DNA from: Stercorarius parasiticus
Taxonomy: Eukaryota; Chordata; Aves; Charadriiformes; Stercorariidae
Reading direction: 5' to 3'
Assembly: GCA_013396915.1 (NCBI GenBank)
Contig: VWZL01000041.1
Location: forward strand, 1 to 64,000
Length of the DNA stretch: 64,000 nucleotides
Shown here: piece by piece, positions 1-11,832 of the stretch
How positions within the stretch are numbered: position 1 is the stretch's first letter
Layout of the letters: each line of letters begins with the position of its first letter
Made by a program: the position numbers and the translations under genes
Notes under the pieces: model-generated
Databases searched by the model: none
What the model was told of the DNA's origin: nothing
What the model saw: the letters and a program-made list of their open reading frames with translations, nothing else

Positions 1-3000
1 TTTAAAGCCCTGTCCACAAGCCTCGATATTCTTTATAGGAGATGAGTTTTAAAAATCAACTCAAATGTAAGAGTCAGCAAAAGAGTTTTTAGAACAAATT
101 GGTAAATATGAACCATAAAAAATAATCATGACCAAAAGCAGTTCATTTAAGAGTCATAAAGGAACTTAAGTCTGATACACTTAAACCACTAAACATATGG
201 GCTTTCAATGCATTTGATGCAATTTGTGACTCAGGAAGTTTCTAAATCTACTAATTGTGAAAACCTGGGATGGAGCTGTCAAGAGATTTTCACTTTTGCT
301 CTCTTCTTTTACACTTTATGGGACTTCTCAAATTTATCCTGATGTTCCTTATTTTTTACACGGTGTGTAGAAAATCACCCATCTACAGAGCAATGTAGAA
401 TGCACCCAGTAGAACTATGCAGCCACAGAACCTTGAAAAACCTTAGCCTTTCTGCAGTAGGATCCAGATCAAGATCCATCCTGAGTTTTTGATTCAAGCC
501 CCTTTTGTTTTAATAGTTGACGTAATAGAGAATTTACAATATCAACATTGGGCTGAAGCATGTTCATTGATCCAAATTATGTTTTTTCAGAACTTCAGTT
601 TTTGAGACTTTTTAAGAATACTTTATGCTGTAATGTAAAATATTTCCAAACCATAACATTTATTGACAGTGTACTGAAAGAAAAAAGGTGGTTATGTGCA
701 CAAGAGAAATAAATAACATCTCTGTTAAAAAAGTATTCCTGCTGAGATATTGTTTAAAAATGATTGGGGAAACAAAGTATGCTCCTTTAACATGTAGTTT
801 TTTCATTACTTTTCATTTTTATTTTACAATAAGCCAGAAGATGTTTGGTTCATATCTGCAAGACTTTTAATAGGAGCATAAATTTCTATCTATATCTGCT
901 TTATTCTAAAATACTCTTCCCTAAAGATTTAGTTTGTATTACCGAAGAGCAGCTGCTATTTTCCATGCCGTAATTTTTCTCCTTAGTTGATATAAGCTTG
1001 TATTGTACATATGAAAACAATTAGTAGGGAAACTCCAACAGGCAAAGAATTCCTCAGTCCCATGGGAGAAGATTTCTGTATCTCTTAGCCAGCTGTGCAA
1101 CTTGTATAAAATATCTAATGACTGACACTGCAAAATTAGAATGAAAGGAAATCTCCTACCAGAAAAGTTTCAGGAAATGTGTGTGTGTATGAATAATGTG
1201 GATTATTGTACATTTTCAAGTATTAGGAAAATATTATTTTTGCCATGATATAAATTGGAAAGCTGAAACACAGACGAAACACACACAAAAAGTAATTTTT
1301 ATGCACAGTCCTAAGAGAATTGTCCTGAATTTCTAGAAACGTATAATTCTTTCTCTGTGATGTTTAAAACATGGCTATTTCTGAGTTCACAAAACTAACA
1401 AATTTGGAACAAATTCTTCAATTTTGAAACTATTAAAGAAAATGTAAAAAGACAAAAAGGCTTTTTTTTTTAAGGTTGTGAAACATGCAGGTTAATTTCT
1501 GTAAAAAGGGGTAAATAAATCAAACATTTATATTTTTCAAAAGCTGTTTCCACATCATATGACTTATTAAGTCCAAGAATGGGTTCCACCTATCAAGAGG
1601 TCTAATTTATCTCTGCATTGGTATTTTTATTGCCATTTGAGATCTGATTATCCACTAGCTATTTTGTTGCTACTTTGTGCTTAAATTTTATCTGCAAATT
1701 TTCTTTACTCCACTTCTCACTAAGTTAAGGTAATGTGCAAATATTGTTACTTGCATTTGGCAGAGGAGCAAGAGGTCAGAGAAGTTACCTGCCTTACCAA
1801 AAATTAAGTAACACAGAAGTGTCCAGTCATGATAAAAAGTCAGTTTTCAGAATATGTTTTTTATTTGTTAGTGCTTTTCAGGTTTGGATGTCTAATCTGA
1901 GATGTGCCTTGCAGGCTTCATCAGGGAACCCAGCTAACCCTCTGTAAGCCCACTAAAGCAGAGGCAAACTCCTTAAAATTTCTGATCCCCAAGTTCCTAC
2001 TATCAAAAAATAATCTGAAATAGATTTGTCATTCTTTTATCTCCAAATGTGTTATTATTAAAACAGTAATAAAATATTTATAATCTTGAGTCAGCTAGAT
2101 TCAGTAAATGAAACATTTCTACATACACTTCAAAAAAAGCTGAATACAAAATTCCTACCAAAAATATGAAATCCAAATCCAATAATGTTTTAACATTTCC
2201 TAACTGCATAATTTTTGGACTGTTTTTCTAATTTTGCTCCTTTCTACTGCTACTATTTTCTGTTCCCATTGACTTCATTTGAAGCTGGATGTGATGGATG
2301 CCCCATGGGTATGAACCTAAGGACCTTTGTACTTTGTTGAGATGAATTTGTGTGACATTTGCCATAGAGTCCATGAGTCAGAAGGCAAAGTTGCAGCCAA
2401 GAGTCAGCAGATGCATACCTCCCACCTCAGGGGCTGATGGGAGCGAAGTAGGCAGGTGGTGACAGTTGCTACGCAGGAAGCCCATTGCTGTGCCAGGAAT
2501 GCAGCTGGGTAATTTGATGGTATTAGTTTTAGTAGCCCTAAAGACATCCAAAAGACAGACGTTTGAGCTATCTAGCAGCCCTTGTGTTGCCACAGTCCGG
2601 CCACGTGACGTAGCCTAGCCATGGAGAGCCTTCAACATTAAAGCTCCATGTGGGTCATCGGGTTAGGCTTTGGCATAACAAAATCTAAAACCAGACCAAG
2701 TATTAGAGCATCATAATAGAAGTATATTGACTTGCTTTTACATATTATTCTTCAAAGAGGAAACAATTGGTTTAAAGGTCATTCATCAGTAGATGATAAA
2801 AGCCTGCTATTCTTCTGTAGAGGTTTGTGACCTTGGAGATTGGGTATCAGCCTCACACAGAATGGAAGTCCATAGCATCAAAGCTTAAAGTACCTTTCTG
2901 CTAAGGTGTTATCCATTCTTCCTCTCCATGTGCAGTCTTGTGTGCTAAAGAAATTGTCAACAATGACAAATGACATCTGGTAATTCCTTGCTTTTCGCTT

Positions 3001-6000
3001 CCTGAACTAAGTTTCCTATTTTGTTCACCTACTAGAATAGCCAGACCGAAATAATTCTTTGTGGTACAAACTGCAGTCCAGAAAATATTATTTAGGGGTG
3101 ACAGACTTTTTTGATTTTCTAAGGATTAGCCATTTTGAATTGTATTAGGTAATTTGGTTTTACTTCTGTCCTGGTGTGAGGTAAAAGAACTAGTCTTGTA
3201 CAGAGACTGCCCCCATCTATGCCTTGAGTAGTTTAGAAGAAAGAGGAATATTTTTAAGCTTCTTGTTCTAATAATATTAAAAATGTTGCGGTCTACCTGA
3301 ATAACATAAAATTATTTCAAACAAACTAACTGCTTTGTTTCCCCAAGATTACCAGGAAAAGTTAGTGTGTTCACTTTTAAGGCTTCCCCTCTATTTTGTA
3401 GATACAAATGCTGTTCAAATCATAAGCTTATAGTGATGACAGACACTGCAGAATAAATGCAGTGTGAGGATCTCTTCAGAGAGGCAAGATTGATAGCACA
3501 TAAAAGTTCATATGCTTTAGGATGATGGACTGTTTCCCAGTTGTTTCTTATCTGCTGAAGTTTTCTTCCTTTAATTGTTAATTGTCTTGTTTGGTTGATT
3601 GCTCCTACAAGCAAGCTCGAAAGCTCAGCTATTTTATTTCTTACTGTGCCTAGAAGCCAGATCTGAAATCTCATAAATCTTTTAGACTCCTGTCCCCTTT
3701 TGTGGTCTGTCTTCTCCTCTGCTTTTTTTTTCCTCACGGCTAAAGCATTCCGCAACTTCTCCACAGCATCTTCTTGTTGAAGTGGTGAGCATATCTCAAT
3801 TTGTCTGGGCTTGCGATCAAAATCTATGATGTCTTTAGAACTATTTCTGAACTAAATATCCATAAACTCACAAACATGAGGCAGAATTCTGCTGAGCCCA
3901 TAGTCTTACCTCTTGCCTGGCCAGATGCCGGGAGACTAATAAACTCCAAATTTTTGCTTTTCTGCACTGCCATTCCCTTTTTGACATGCTCTGCCTAGAG
4001 TGGAAGGATTAGATCTTGGCTCTTAGAGTAATACTTAAGAACATGACTTCGGTTCTCAAATGTGTATGATGAATCACTCTGTTCATTACAGTAACTGAAA
4101 TTGTGCTTTTTAACAAGTAAAGGGTTTCAAGACGGATTTTTAACTCAACCTTTTTTAAACATGACAGAGCAAAAATTATGTGAGACCTCCAAAGCAAGAT
4201 CAGCAAGTTTAATGCATGATGGCAGTTCATGAGTTTACATTTGAGAAAATGCACTCGTATGCTATGACATGTGAGACTGGCTTGTGAAGCCTGATGTCTA
4301 AATTGCATTTATTCAATTACACAAGGTTTTCTCGTTTTTGTTGTTCTTGTCCTTGTGTCTTAGGAAGTAATCAGTTCTTCATCCGTTAACTCATAATTGT
4401 AAAGGAGTGGGAATATGACTGAATTTGCAATTTCTGTATGGAACGTGAATCGACACTCGTAATGTCATTTGAAGGCTACAGTTAAGTGGAGTTTAATGGC
4501 ATAAGGCAATTTTTTTACCCAAGAGGAAAGTGTTGACTAAGGTCATGAGAGTTACATGAATCCCAGATGTGGCACAGTTTCATTACATTTGTCAGAGGAA
4601 GCAAACACGCAATTAGAATGTGATTACAGGTTATTCTAAAGGTTATGTTACTGGCTTTGAACCCACTGCATGGAGAAGTTAGTATATAGTATAACAGTAG
4701 TGAGGAGATTAAGAGCAATGCCTAATTCAAATACGTGTTTATTTAACCCAAGCTGATTTCATATCTTCCAATGCTGATCTACAATCCATGTTTAGCTGAG
4801 TCTTCCATATATAAGACAAAACATTTTCTGAACCCATGAAAATATCCTGTAAGAGAGATTGGTAGCCAGGGACACTTGCTAGTTTTAGGAAGTCCCAAAT
4901 CTTTCACCTGAACAATTTTGTTACATTATACGGGACTTCTTTGGAAATAACGCTGTGGAGAACGAAGTCCTCGTGGTGTACGACAGCAGAAATCAAACAT
5001 CAAGTGACAGATTTCTTGTTCTGTCACTTATTTGCGAAGTATGCCCTGCTAATAGCATCCACAAGTGTCATTATAACTGTTTCCCTAGCCATCAAGAGTA
5101 ATCTGTGAAAGCTTTTTTAAAACGTGATTCAGTTAAATATTTATATAACTCACATAGATTCCTTACAAAGTGAAACTTTTCTGTAAGAATTTATAATTTT
5201 TAGGTTTTTTTAAATTCATTTCTATCGTAATTTTTGTTAGAAGGTATCAGCCAATAAAACTATAAAAGGCTTCTCCTGTTGTTGAGTGTACTGCAAATCT
5301 ATTGCCTGTCTTACAGAGAAGTGGAAATAAAGGTTTATTATGAGAAATAACTAATTATGGCTAAGGTGATATTTGTATAATACAGTTCTAATTGTGATGT
5401 GAGTATTGCTAGGCTCAAAAAAACTTGCTATAGGCTATGAACAGGCAAATGAAAAACAAATAACTTGTAATGCGTTGCATTGTGCAGAATGTGTTGCATT
5501 AGCATACTAAATAATGAACATGCTAGTTTCTCTGTGCTTTGATTTAGGTCATGTACCTGCTAACTTCTGCAAAACTTAGCAAATTAAATACAATACATTC
5601 TGGCTAGTCTTGTGCAACCAAAATTGAACAATTCTGTTGGTATGTTTGGAATGAATTATAGCCTCTTGAAATCATGAAAGTCTTACAGTAATGCCAATGG
5701 AAATCATCCAGTATGCTTTGATTTGCTAGAAAACATGCTCAAAGATTTTTCTTATTTGACCATGATGAACCAGAAAGGACTTCTGCAGACAGCCTCATAC
5801 AAAGGTGATTTACTGAAGCTCAACGTAAGGAACCCAGCTTTGTCAGTAGTATTAGAAGGGCGGTCTTTGTAGGCTGTCTCAAGAATTAGTGGGAACAGAG
5901 ACTCTCCTCTCTATATCTTTCCCAGGAAGATATTCAGACCCTGTGTTTGATTATTAGTGGAGCCTAGGAGACTTGCTAATTCAGTTAGGGAATATCTTAG

Positions 6001-6131
6001 CTAAATACAGATCTCGGTGAATATCTTTTTAAGTAAAGGAAAGGAAAACTTGAAAGGTATAACTTGGGAACTGCTGAGTCCCAGGTCAGCTCTCTTTCTG
6101 CTAGTAATTACTTCTTCTTTTTCATATATAG
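1..6131 (+). other. ITGA8: Intron upstream of the first visible exon (3' part)
   Basis: AT-rich intron sequence. I looked for the expected preceding exon (end of the propeller and start of thigh, with an N-K-T-C motif) and did not find it, so the intron probably extends beyond position 1. A minus-strand open frame of 114 codons (3420-3764) and several shorter ones match nothing known to me. No interspersed repeat could be identified with confidence. Confidence 0.75.
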
Positions 6132-6187
6132 CTTTACTGTAAGAGTCTGCGCAGACTTTGAAGGTCAAAGTATTTCAGATGAGATAG
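6132..6187 (+). CDS. ITGA8: Integrin alpha-8 exon w1 (thigh domain)
   Basis: 56-base exon. The acceptor follows a pyrimidine-rich stretch ending in atatatag and the donor is g|gtaaga. The first base completes a codon begun in the previous exon (expected Cys, TG+C). It then reads FTVRVCADFEGQSISDEI and leaves one base (G) that joins TG of the next exon to give Val. The FxVRVCAD motif is the conserved thigh-domain segment whose Cys normally forms a disulfide with a Cys in the preceding exon. It is too short to appear as a stand-alone open frame. Recognition rests on the motif plus exact phase fit with the next exon. Confidence 0.9.
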
Positions 6188-6685
6188 GTAAGAAAAGTTT
6201 TATATTCCTATAATTTCCTCTGGCCCACTCCATTTCAGATGTATTTTTTATTTACACCATGAAAGATAATAGGAGTGAGATCCTCCTAAGGCAAGAAAAT
6301 ACAGTTAAAAAGATATAGACATAGATATAACACAAAGCTTGTCTTATTCACTTGACAGATTTGTTATTTGGTTTAACCCATTTTCCAAACAAAATCAAGA
6401 CCATACTCTGTTGGAGAATGTTTGGTTTTGAAAAAAAAATGGTAAGAGAGACAGAAATCCTGTACACATATGATCTGTAAATGAAATTAGAAAGCTTAAA
6501 TTACATGTATTCTATACTTTGGATCAAAAACTAATGTGCTGCTAAACAGGCAGGCACTTAAAGCATAGATTAGTTTTATTTGGAAGACTTTGTTAGAGTA
6601 ATTAACTATAATATATAATGAATCGTTTACTATTTTTTCTTTCTATGTTAAATAAATAAATATTTTATTTACTTGTATCCTTTAG
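6188..6685 (+). other. ITGA8: Intron w1/w2, 498 bases, phase 1
   Basis: Short AT-rich intron between gtaaga and a cctttag acceptor. I see no repeat, RNA gene or further exon in it. Confidence 0.85.
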
Positions 6686-6840
6686 TGCTGAAAGGTGAAT
6701 TGCAATTAGATTCATTGAAACAGAAAGGAGCTGTTAAGAGAACCCTCTTCTTTGATTACCATCAGTCACATCATTACTTCTCCATTGTGATAGAAAGACA
6801 GAAACAGCTCCGTTGCCAGGACTTCCTCGTTTATCTCAGA
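6686..6840 (+). CDS. ITGA8: Integrin alpha-8 exon w2 (thigh domain)
   Basis: 155-base exon between a cctttag acceptor and a ctcaga|gtaagt donor. It begins with TG, completing the split Val codon, and ends in phase 0. It encodes 51 residues (20-70 of the fragment) starting LKGELQLDSLKQKGAVKR and ending CQDFLVYLR. The QLDxLKQKGAxxR motif and the CxxFxxYLR ending are typical of the thigh beta-sandwich in the alpha-V/alpha-8 group. The middle stretch with HQSHHYFS lies where family members vary most. The open frame continues upstream through the acceptor and downstream into the intron, so the splice sites, not the frame, set the limits. Confidence 0.96.
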
Positions 6841-7987
6841 GTAAGTTGTTTAAAATATTTCGGACTGTCATCAAGTCTCATCATTTGGATAATATCAGGG
6901 TTTTAAAGACAATAATAAGAAAGGAGCCACTGGAAAAGGAAGAACAATTTCCATTGTTCCCAAAATTACAGAAATGTGAGATAAGAAAGACCTCATCTGG
7001 GTGTCCGGAACATTCTTCTACCTTGGCAAAATTTCCTATGTAAATCTTTTTCTAAATCCTCATGGCTCATCTTTTGTCAATGTAAGTATAAAATTAAGAC
7101 TTCCTTTGAAGAAGAGTGTACAGTTCCTCTGCGTACAAATACACTCATTTTATGCTCTTCTGGAGATTCTGATTAAATACGGCATCTCCTGATACAAAAA
7201 TGCAAGATTACTCTCCCTATAGTATTCACAGTGGATAACCAACTAAACATGTTAAATGTTGTGATAATTCAGTTTTAAAATATATTTTAAAGGAGTGTCA
7301 CCAGCAATACTGGCCTAAAATTCATATATTTTAAAATATATTTTTAGGATATTTTAAAACGTTTGTAGAAAAAATAAAACTCTGGAACTGCAGTTGTGAA
7401 GGAGAAAGGGTCATTGACTACTCACTTGCAGAAGGAATTACCTCATGCAATTGAAGCAGATTCCAAGGCTGGTCCTAGAAATGCAGTGGGAGGTGAAATG
7501 GAAGAGTCTCAAGCAGTATGTAAGGAAGTATCTAGGCAGTAAAGACGGGGGAGTTTTGCCATTGCTAATCGATATAAATTCTTGGTTGTGGAACAAACCA
7601 ACAATATTACCTCCACAAATCCACACATGCCCTCCCTCCATTCCAAAAGGAAGGAGAGCAGTAGCTGATAGAAGTTGGTTCTGTGTGTCTCTTTTAAACA
7701 CCTTCATTTTAGGCTAATGCTTTGAAAAAATTCTGAGTCTACTCAGCTCAGCTAGCTTCTTCCAGATGTGGGGCTGTGGAGGCAATGTGTTCTGGGCATT
7801 CCAGTCACTGGTGAGTCACTTTGCTTTCCTAATGACATTACATGCAGACAGAATTTGGCCAGCAGCTGTCAAAGAACCATATCTTTACCTTCAATAAAGA
7901 CTAAAGTCTGAATCTGTTGCCATACCATACTAATCTGAAATAATGCTATTAAACCATTCATTTTTATTATGTGATTGTCACTCACAG
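6841..7987 (+). other. ITGA8: Intron w2/w3, 1147 bases, phase 0
   Basis: Contains two perfect copies of a 16-base AT-rich sequence (7273-7288 and 7329-7344) about 40 bases apart. Around 7445-7717 both strands are open for about 90 codons, which is chance. No mobile element was recognised. The acceptor is ctcacag. Confidence 0.8.
7273..7344. repeat. Paired 16-base AT-rich direct repeat
   Basis: The sequence ttttaaaatatatttt occurs at 7273-7288 and again at 7329-7344. It is almost self-complementary, so the pair can also be read as an inverted repeat, and a small CCAG/CTGG hairpin (7301-7313) lies between the copies. It could be the remains of a small AT-rich foldback element or simple low-complexity sequence. 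No function can be read from it. Confidence 0.5.
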
Positions 7988-8125
7988 GATGAAACGGAAT
8001 TTAGAGATAAATTATCTCCTATCAGTATAAACTTGAATTATAGTTTGGATGAATCCAATTTTGAAGATAGCTTGACTGTGAAGCCAATACTGAACTATTA
8101 CCAGAAAAGCTCAGTAACAGAACAG
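7988..8125 (+). CDS. ITGA8: Integrin alpha-8 exon w3 (thigh to genu)
   Basis: 138 bases, 46 codons, phase 0 at both ends, with ctcacag| acceptor and cag|gtatga donor. Residues 71-116 of the fragment. It starts DETEFRDKLSPISINLNYSL and ends KPILNYYQKSSVTEQ. The DEXEFRDKLxPI block is a hallmark of the alpha-V/alpha-8 thigh domain and the KPILNYY ending leads into the genu. An N-Y-S glycosylation sequon is present. This is the exon that best separates alpha-8 from alpha-V, where the corresponding stretch reads differently. Confidence 0.97.
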
Positions 8126-8593
8126 GTATGAATTTTGCATGCCACATTTTCCCTATATAAATGTGAAAGCATTTATAAATGTGTTGTCTTCCTTAAAACA
8201 GAGTGTCATGCCTAGAAATTACACAACAAGGATTTAATTAATTCAAAATGTAAATTGAATATAAATATAGAACCAGGCAGGCCTTTCAACCATTTCCAAA
8301 ACTTTGTTGTGTTCATAGTTTTGATTGCATTCTAGAATATGTAAGCCAAGTTACTGTGGGAAAGGGCCTGAAAGATTATATTGTTCTGCTAAGGAAGTAG
8401 TTGACGGTCTAAATAGTCTCCAGCAGTACTCATGTGGAAATGAATTTATGGAAAAGAGAGAGAGATTAATTCACCAGGGCAGTGCTAATGATATTTAAGA
8501 CATTTAGGTTCGTGATATTTAATGAAGTGATTTGGACTTTGAGGCATGTACTAACTGTATTGTAATTTTTTTTTTTTTTTTACAACAATACAG
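8126..8593 (+). other. ITGA8: Intron w3/w4, 468 bases, phase 0
   Basis: Short intron. Its 3' end carries a run of 16 T (8566-8581) as part of the polypyrimidine tract, followed by a short A/C-rich spacer and the acceptor. Nothing else is recognisable. Confidence 0.85.
8566..8581. repeat. T16 homopolymer in the polypyrimidine tract before exon w4
   Basis: Sixteen consecutive T, ending 12 bases before the acceptor of exon w4. Position and composition suggest it acts as the polypyrimidine tract. Homopolymer runs like this vary in length between individuals and are also prone to sequencing error. Confidence 0.85.
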
Positions 8594-8661
8594 GCTTACA
8601 TTCTGGTTGACTGCGGGGAAGACAACTTGTGCATTCCTGACTTGCAGCTTTCTGCTATGCC
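8594..8661 (+). CDS. ITGA8: Integrin alpha-8 exon w4 (genu and calf-1 start)
   Basis: 68 bases between tacag| and cc|gtaagt. Starts in phase 0, encodes AYILVDCGEDNLCIPDLQLS plus Ala-Met, and leaves CC to be completed by A of the next exon (Pro). The DCGEDNxC motif contains the two nearby cysteines of the genu, the knee of the integrin leg where the protein bends between closed and extended states. The following DLQLS begins calf-1. It lies immediately after a T16 tract. Confidence 0.97.
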
Positions 8662-9636
8662 GTAAGTTAAATAAAATAAATGATGCTGTGTATAACAAAA
8701 TCCAGACAATTCTAACTGCTTTAACAGAATGAAATACGTAGAACACAGTTCTGTTGTTTGCTATAGCTACTCATACCAGATTTTAATTTTCTCATCCATT
8801 TCATCTAGAAAACCAAGAAATGGAGAAATATACACTTTAAAAATGTATCTTTGACAGATATATTCTGATGTTTAATGGTTACCATAGAAAATATTGTTTG
8901 CAAGTGTTTGTTAGGAGTGATTCTAGTTCTCTGAATGCCAAGAGATAATACAAATTGTTGTTCAAAGGAGATTTTAAATTTGTTTATTTCAATGTGCCAG
9001 TGACTTTGAGCTTGGGACACAATTCTCCTGAACTCAGTATACAGTGAAGTAAATGAATCTCAGAATAAAAGAATTTCAAAACATGGCAACAGTTCCTCCT
9101 ATGGAGGGACAGATATGCCAAGCAGGACAACTGGGGAACCTCTGATACTTATTTGACTATGTGCCACCAAAATCAGTATATAGCTGTGAAAGGAAAGGCA
9201 TGGTGCCATTGCAGGTTTCAGGAGATCTTCTGTCATTGTTCATTTTCTAATGGGCACAAGGGCAAAACGGTAATCTCACCACATTTGTGCCCTCCAGAAA
9301 AAATACTGATGGGTCATTGTGGCAAGTAATTTCTCCACTAGGTACTTCTTTCTGGTTAGAAAGTAGTCAGGCTCTGAAATTTTATACAACTAACTTTCAA
9401 GTTCTGTGGTAGTACACTTTGATTGTCCATGGTGGTGTTTTCTCTTGACCTCTTTCCTACCTAAGTGCCAGCATGCTTTTCCATGGGGTCATTTTTTATG
9501 AAAAATGTTTTATTCTGTGTTCACAGAATATTTTCCAGAGCAGTTCCTATGAGAGCGAAATGTCTTTCTGCTTTATTCATATGTAAATAGTAATTGTGCA
9601 TGTGTTAACTCCTGACAAGTAGTATGTTCTATGTAG
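8662..9636 (+). other. ITGA8: Intron w4/w5, 975 bases, phase 2
   Basis: No repeat or RNA gene seen. The acceptor (ttctatgtag) has a poor pyrimidine tract compared with the other introns of this gene. Confidence 0.8.
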
Positions 9637-9784
9637 AGATAAAGATCAGCTAATAATTGGAGAAGAAAACTGTGTCATGCTCATAATAAATCCAAGGAAT
9701 GATGGGGAAGGAGCCTATGAAGCTGAGCTACATATAAGGATTCCACCTGAAGCAGATTACACTGGGGTTGAGCGCAACAACAAG
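9637..9784 (+). CDS. ITGA8: Integrin alpha-8 exon w5 (calf-1)
   Basis: 148 bases between gtag| and aag|gtaaat. The first A completes the split Pro codon, then 49 codons follow and the exon ends in phase 0. It reads DKDQLIIGEENCVMLIINPR, then NDGEGAYEAEL and PPEADYTGVERNNK. The N-x-GEGAYEAEL and ERNN motifs are strongly conserved calf-1 strands. The Cys at 9671-9673 lies where I recall His in human alpha-8, so it may be an extra cysteine. The acceptor was fixed by phase, since only a start at 9637 keeps the frame with exon w4. Confidence 0.96.
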
Positions 9785-11546
9785 GTAAATGAAAATCAAA
9801 ATGTTAGCATTAATAAAGCAGAAGAACTGAGAGCAAGGTTAACCTACATGGGCTATGCCTGCTGAAAGCTGCAAGTAGAGATGTGCATCTTAGGAAGGGA
9901 GATTCCGTCAACTCTCAACCATCCTTGCTTACACAGTCCAGGCTACAGATTAGCCATGTCACCAGAAGATGGGAAGGTCAGTACCATTCTGTTCAGTGCC
10001 AGCTCAGGTCCAGCTCCTTGCTGTTAGCTTCGTTATAATACCACACAAATACTGTCATCTATGGCTAGAGGTATTCACAGCATTCAGATTTCAAACCAGT
10101 AAACCCTATCAGTAGCAGGGAGTGATAGTGCAGAATCCCCTGAGCGCTTCCAACCTTGCATCCTGTGGTACCAGCTCTCAGTCAGAATTAATGAGCCCTG
10201 ATGAACCCTAGACACTTGGACTCATGTTCTTGTCTCTTGTTCCCAGCACACCAGTGTTTTACCATTATTAAGGTATCCTGAATAGTTGAACGTTAAATGC
10301 AGTATAAACTTGACAAAGTTGTTTTCCTTTGTAAACTATTATTTTATCTTATGGATAGGCCAAAAAAGCAGTAATAATGTGAAATGTGTTGGTGTGCAGA
10401 GATGGACTAACGTTGACTGAGGTCCTGCTGAGCTGTACTGAACATAGTGTTTCCTTTTTGGGTCTGTTTGTTTTTTAAGAGCAAAGATGAAACACTATCC
10501 TGCAAACAAGCAGTGTTCATGTATTCTCTGTTGAACAGCAAGTCTGAATCGCCTCATCTGCACATAAATCTCCCAAACTGTTGCAACATGAGCTTGTTTT
10601 TTTCTGTCAGTGCCTGGAATGTTCAGAAGGGCCTCAAGGGTGAGAGTGGGAGAAAGCAAGTTAATTTCCTTTCCAAAGGCAAATGTTTTTAAGGAAGTTG
10701 AAAGTAACTTACAAGGTATTTCCTTATTCTCCTTCTGTCAGTGTCTTTATTAATGGGCTTTTAACCCAGTTGTTTGAAAAAAATGACAAGAATTAATGAT
10801 GTCACCAAAGGTAAGAATATGGAAATTCTCTGCAACCTCACTTCTCAGAAGCATATCTTTGTACACAAAACAAATAAGTAAAGACACCAGCCTCTTTCTA
10901 TTGTCTGTTTCTTTTGTTCTCTTAGCATAACCTCTGTTTTTTCGGTCTGTGATCTACAAAACTTAAGTTCTCTTTCATATACTACACCTGGTTATGTTGT
11001 TCCTTTGTTGCTCTTTAGGAATCTTTGGCTGTTCTTTTGGCTGTTACCAAGGATGTTAGGGGAGTTACTTATTCCAAAACCCACAGCACATATTAGCACA
11101 TATCAGTTGGACTGGACAGGGCTTCTCTTTATTTTAAGAAAATTTGAATTTTGTAGTGCCAGCAGGGTTGAATCACGGGGAAAGGAAGGAAAAAAAGAGG
11201 TGGGAGATTCCAGTGCTTTGGAAGAGTGAGGAGAAGATAGAATGGGTTGGGAAAGAGTGTTAATGTTCTTTTTCTTTTGAAAATAAATTTTTAAAGGCCC
11301 AGGAAATGTAATGCAATTTTTTCATTTTCTTCAATGGAAGATAAAATACATTTTTGTCAAGTCCAATTCTGAATCCTTCTGGATTTATAGAAAATTTGCC
11401 TTCATTTTGCCTCCATTTATTTAGTTCACTACAACATATAATTTATTTCATATTCCTTTATTTTTCATACTTATTCCATTCAAAGAGATGTCATTATGTT
11501 CTTTCTGAGAAGGATCAAAACATTAGTTCCACTATCTACATCATTC

Positions 11547-11832
11547 GTAGAATCATAGAATCATAGAGTTGCCTAGGTTGGAAGGGACTTTTCAGATCAT
11601 CTAGTCCAACCATCAACCTAACTCTGACAACAACCATCACTAAACCGTATCTCTAAGCACTACGTCTACCCGTCTTTCAAATACCTCCAGGGATGGTGCC
11701 TCAACCACTTCCCTGGGCAGCCTGTTCCCATGCTTAATAACCCTTTCAGTGTAAAAATTTTTCCTAATATCCAGTCTAAACTTCCCCTGGCGCAACTTGA
11801 GGCCGTTTCCTCTTGGAAGTCTTAGTGTCTTC
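11547..11832 (-). mobile_element. CR1 LINE, 3' fragment, antisense to ITGA8
   Basis: The left edge carries two 8-base units (gaatcata type), the reverse complement of the CR1 3' octamer repeat. These are followed by the reverse complement of the gtcccttccaacc-like block and of the 3' end of CR1 ORF2. On the minus strand one can read a protein-like ending with [20 protein letters not shown], the usual C-terminal CR1 sequence. Only about 290 bases remain, which is the normal 5' truncation of CR1 copies. The two octamers match each other, suggesting moderate age. Confidence 0.93.

Noticed and set aside
1735..1947. A stretch near 1740-1830 looked like the core of an old MIR-type SINE (cagaggagcaagaggtcagagaag).
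   Set aside because: Only one short block is similar; the flanking blocks expected in the right order are missing.
3420..3764. Minus-strand open frame of 114 codons rich in Lys and Arg.
   Set aside because: No known motif, no splice or promoter context, and it lies within an intron. Chance is the simplest explanation.
7438..7717. Open frames of about 90 codons on both strands over the same bases.
   Set aside because: Mutually overlapping frames on opposite strands with no motif; typical chance.
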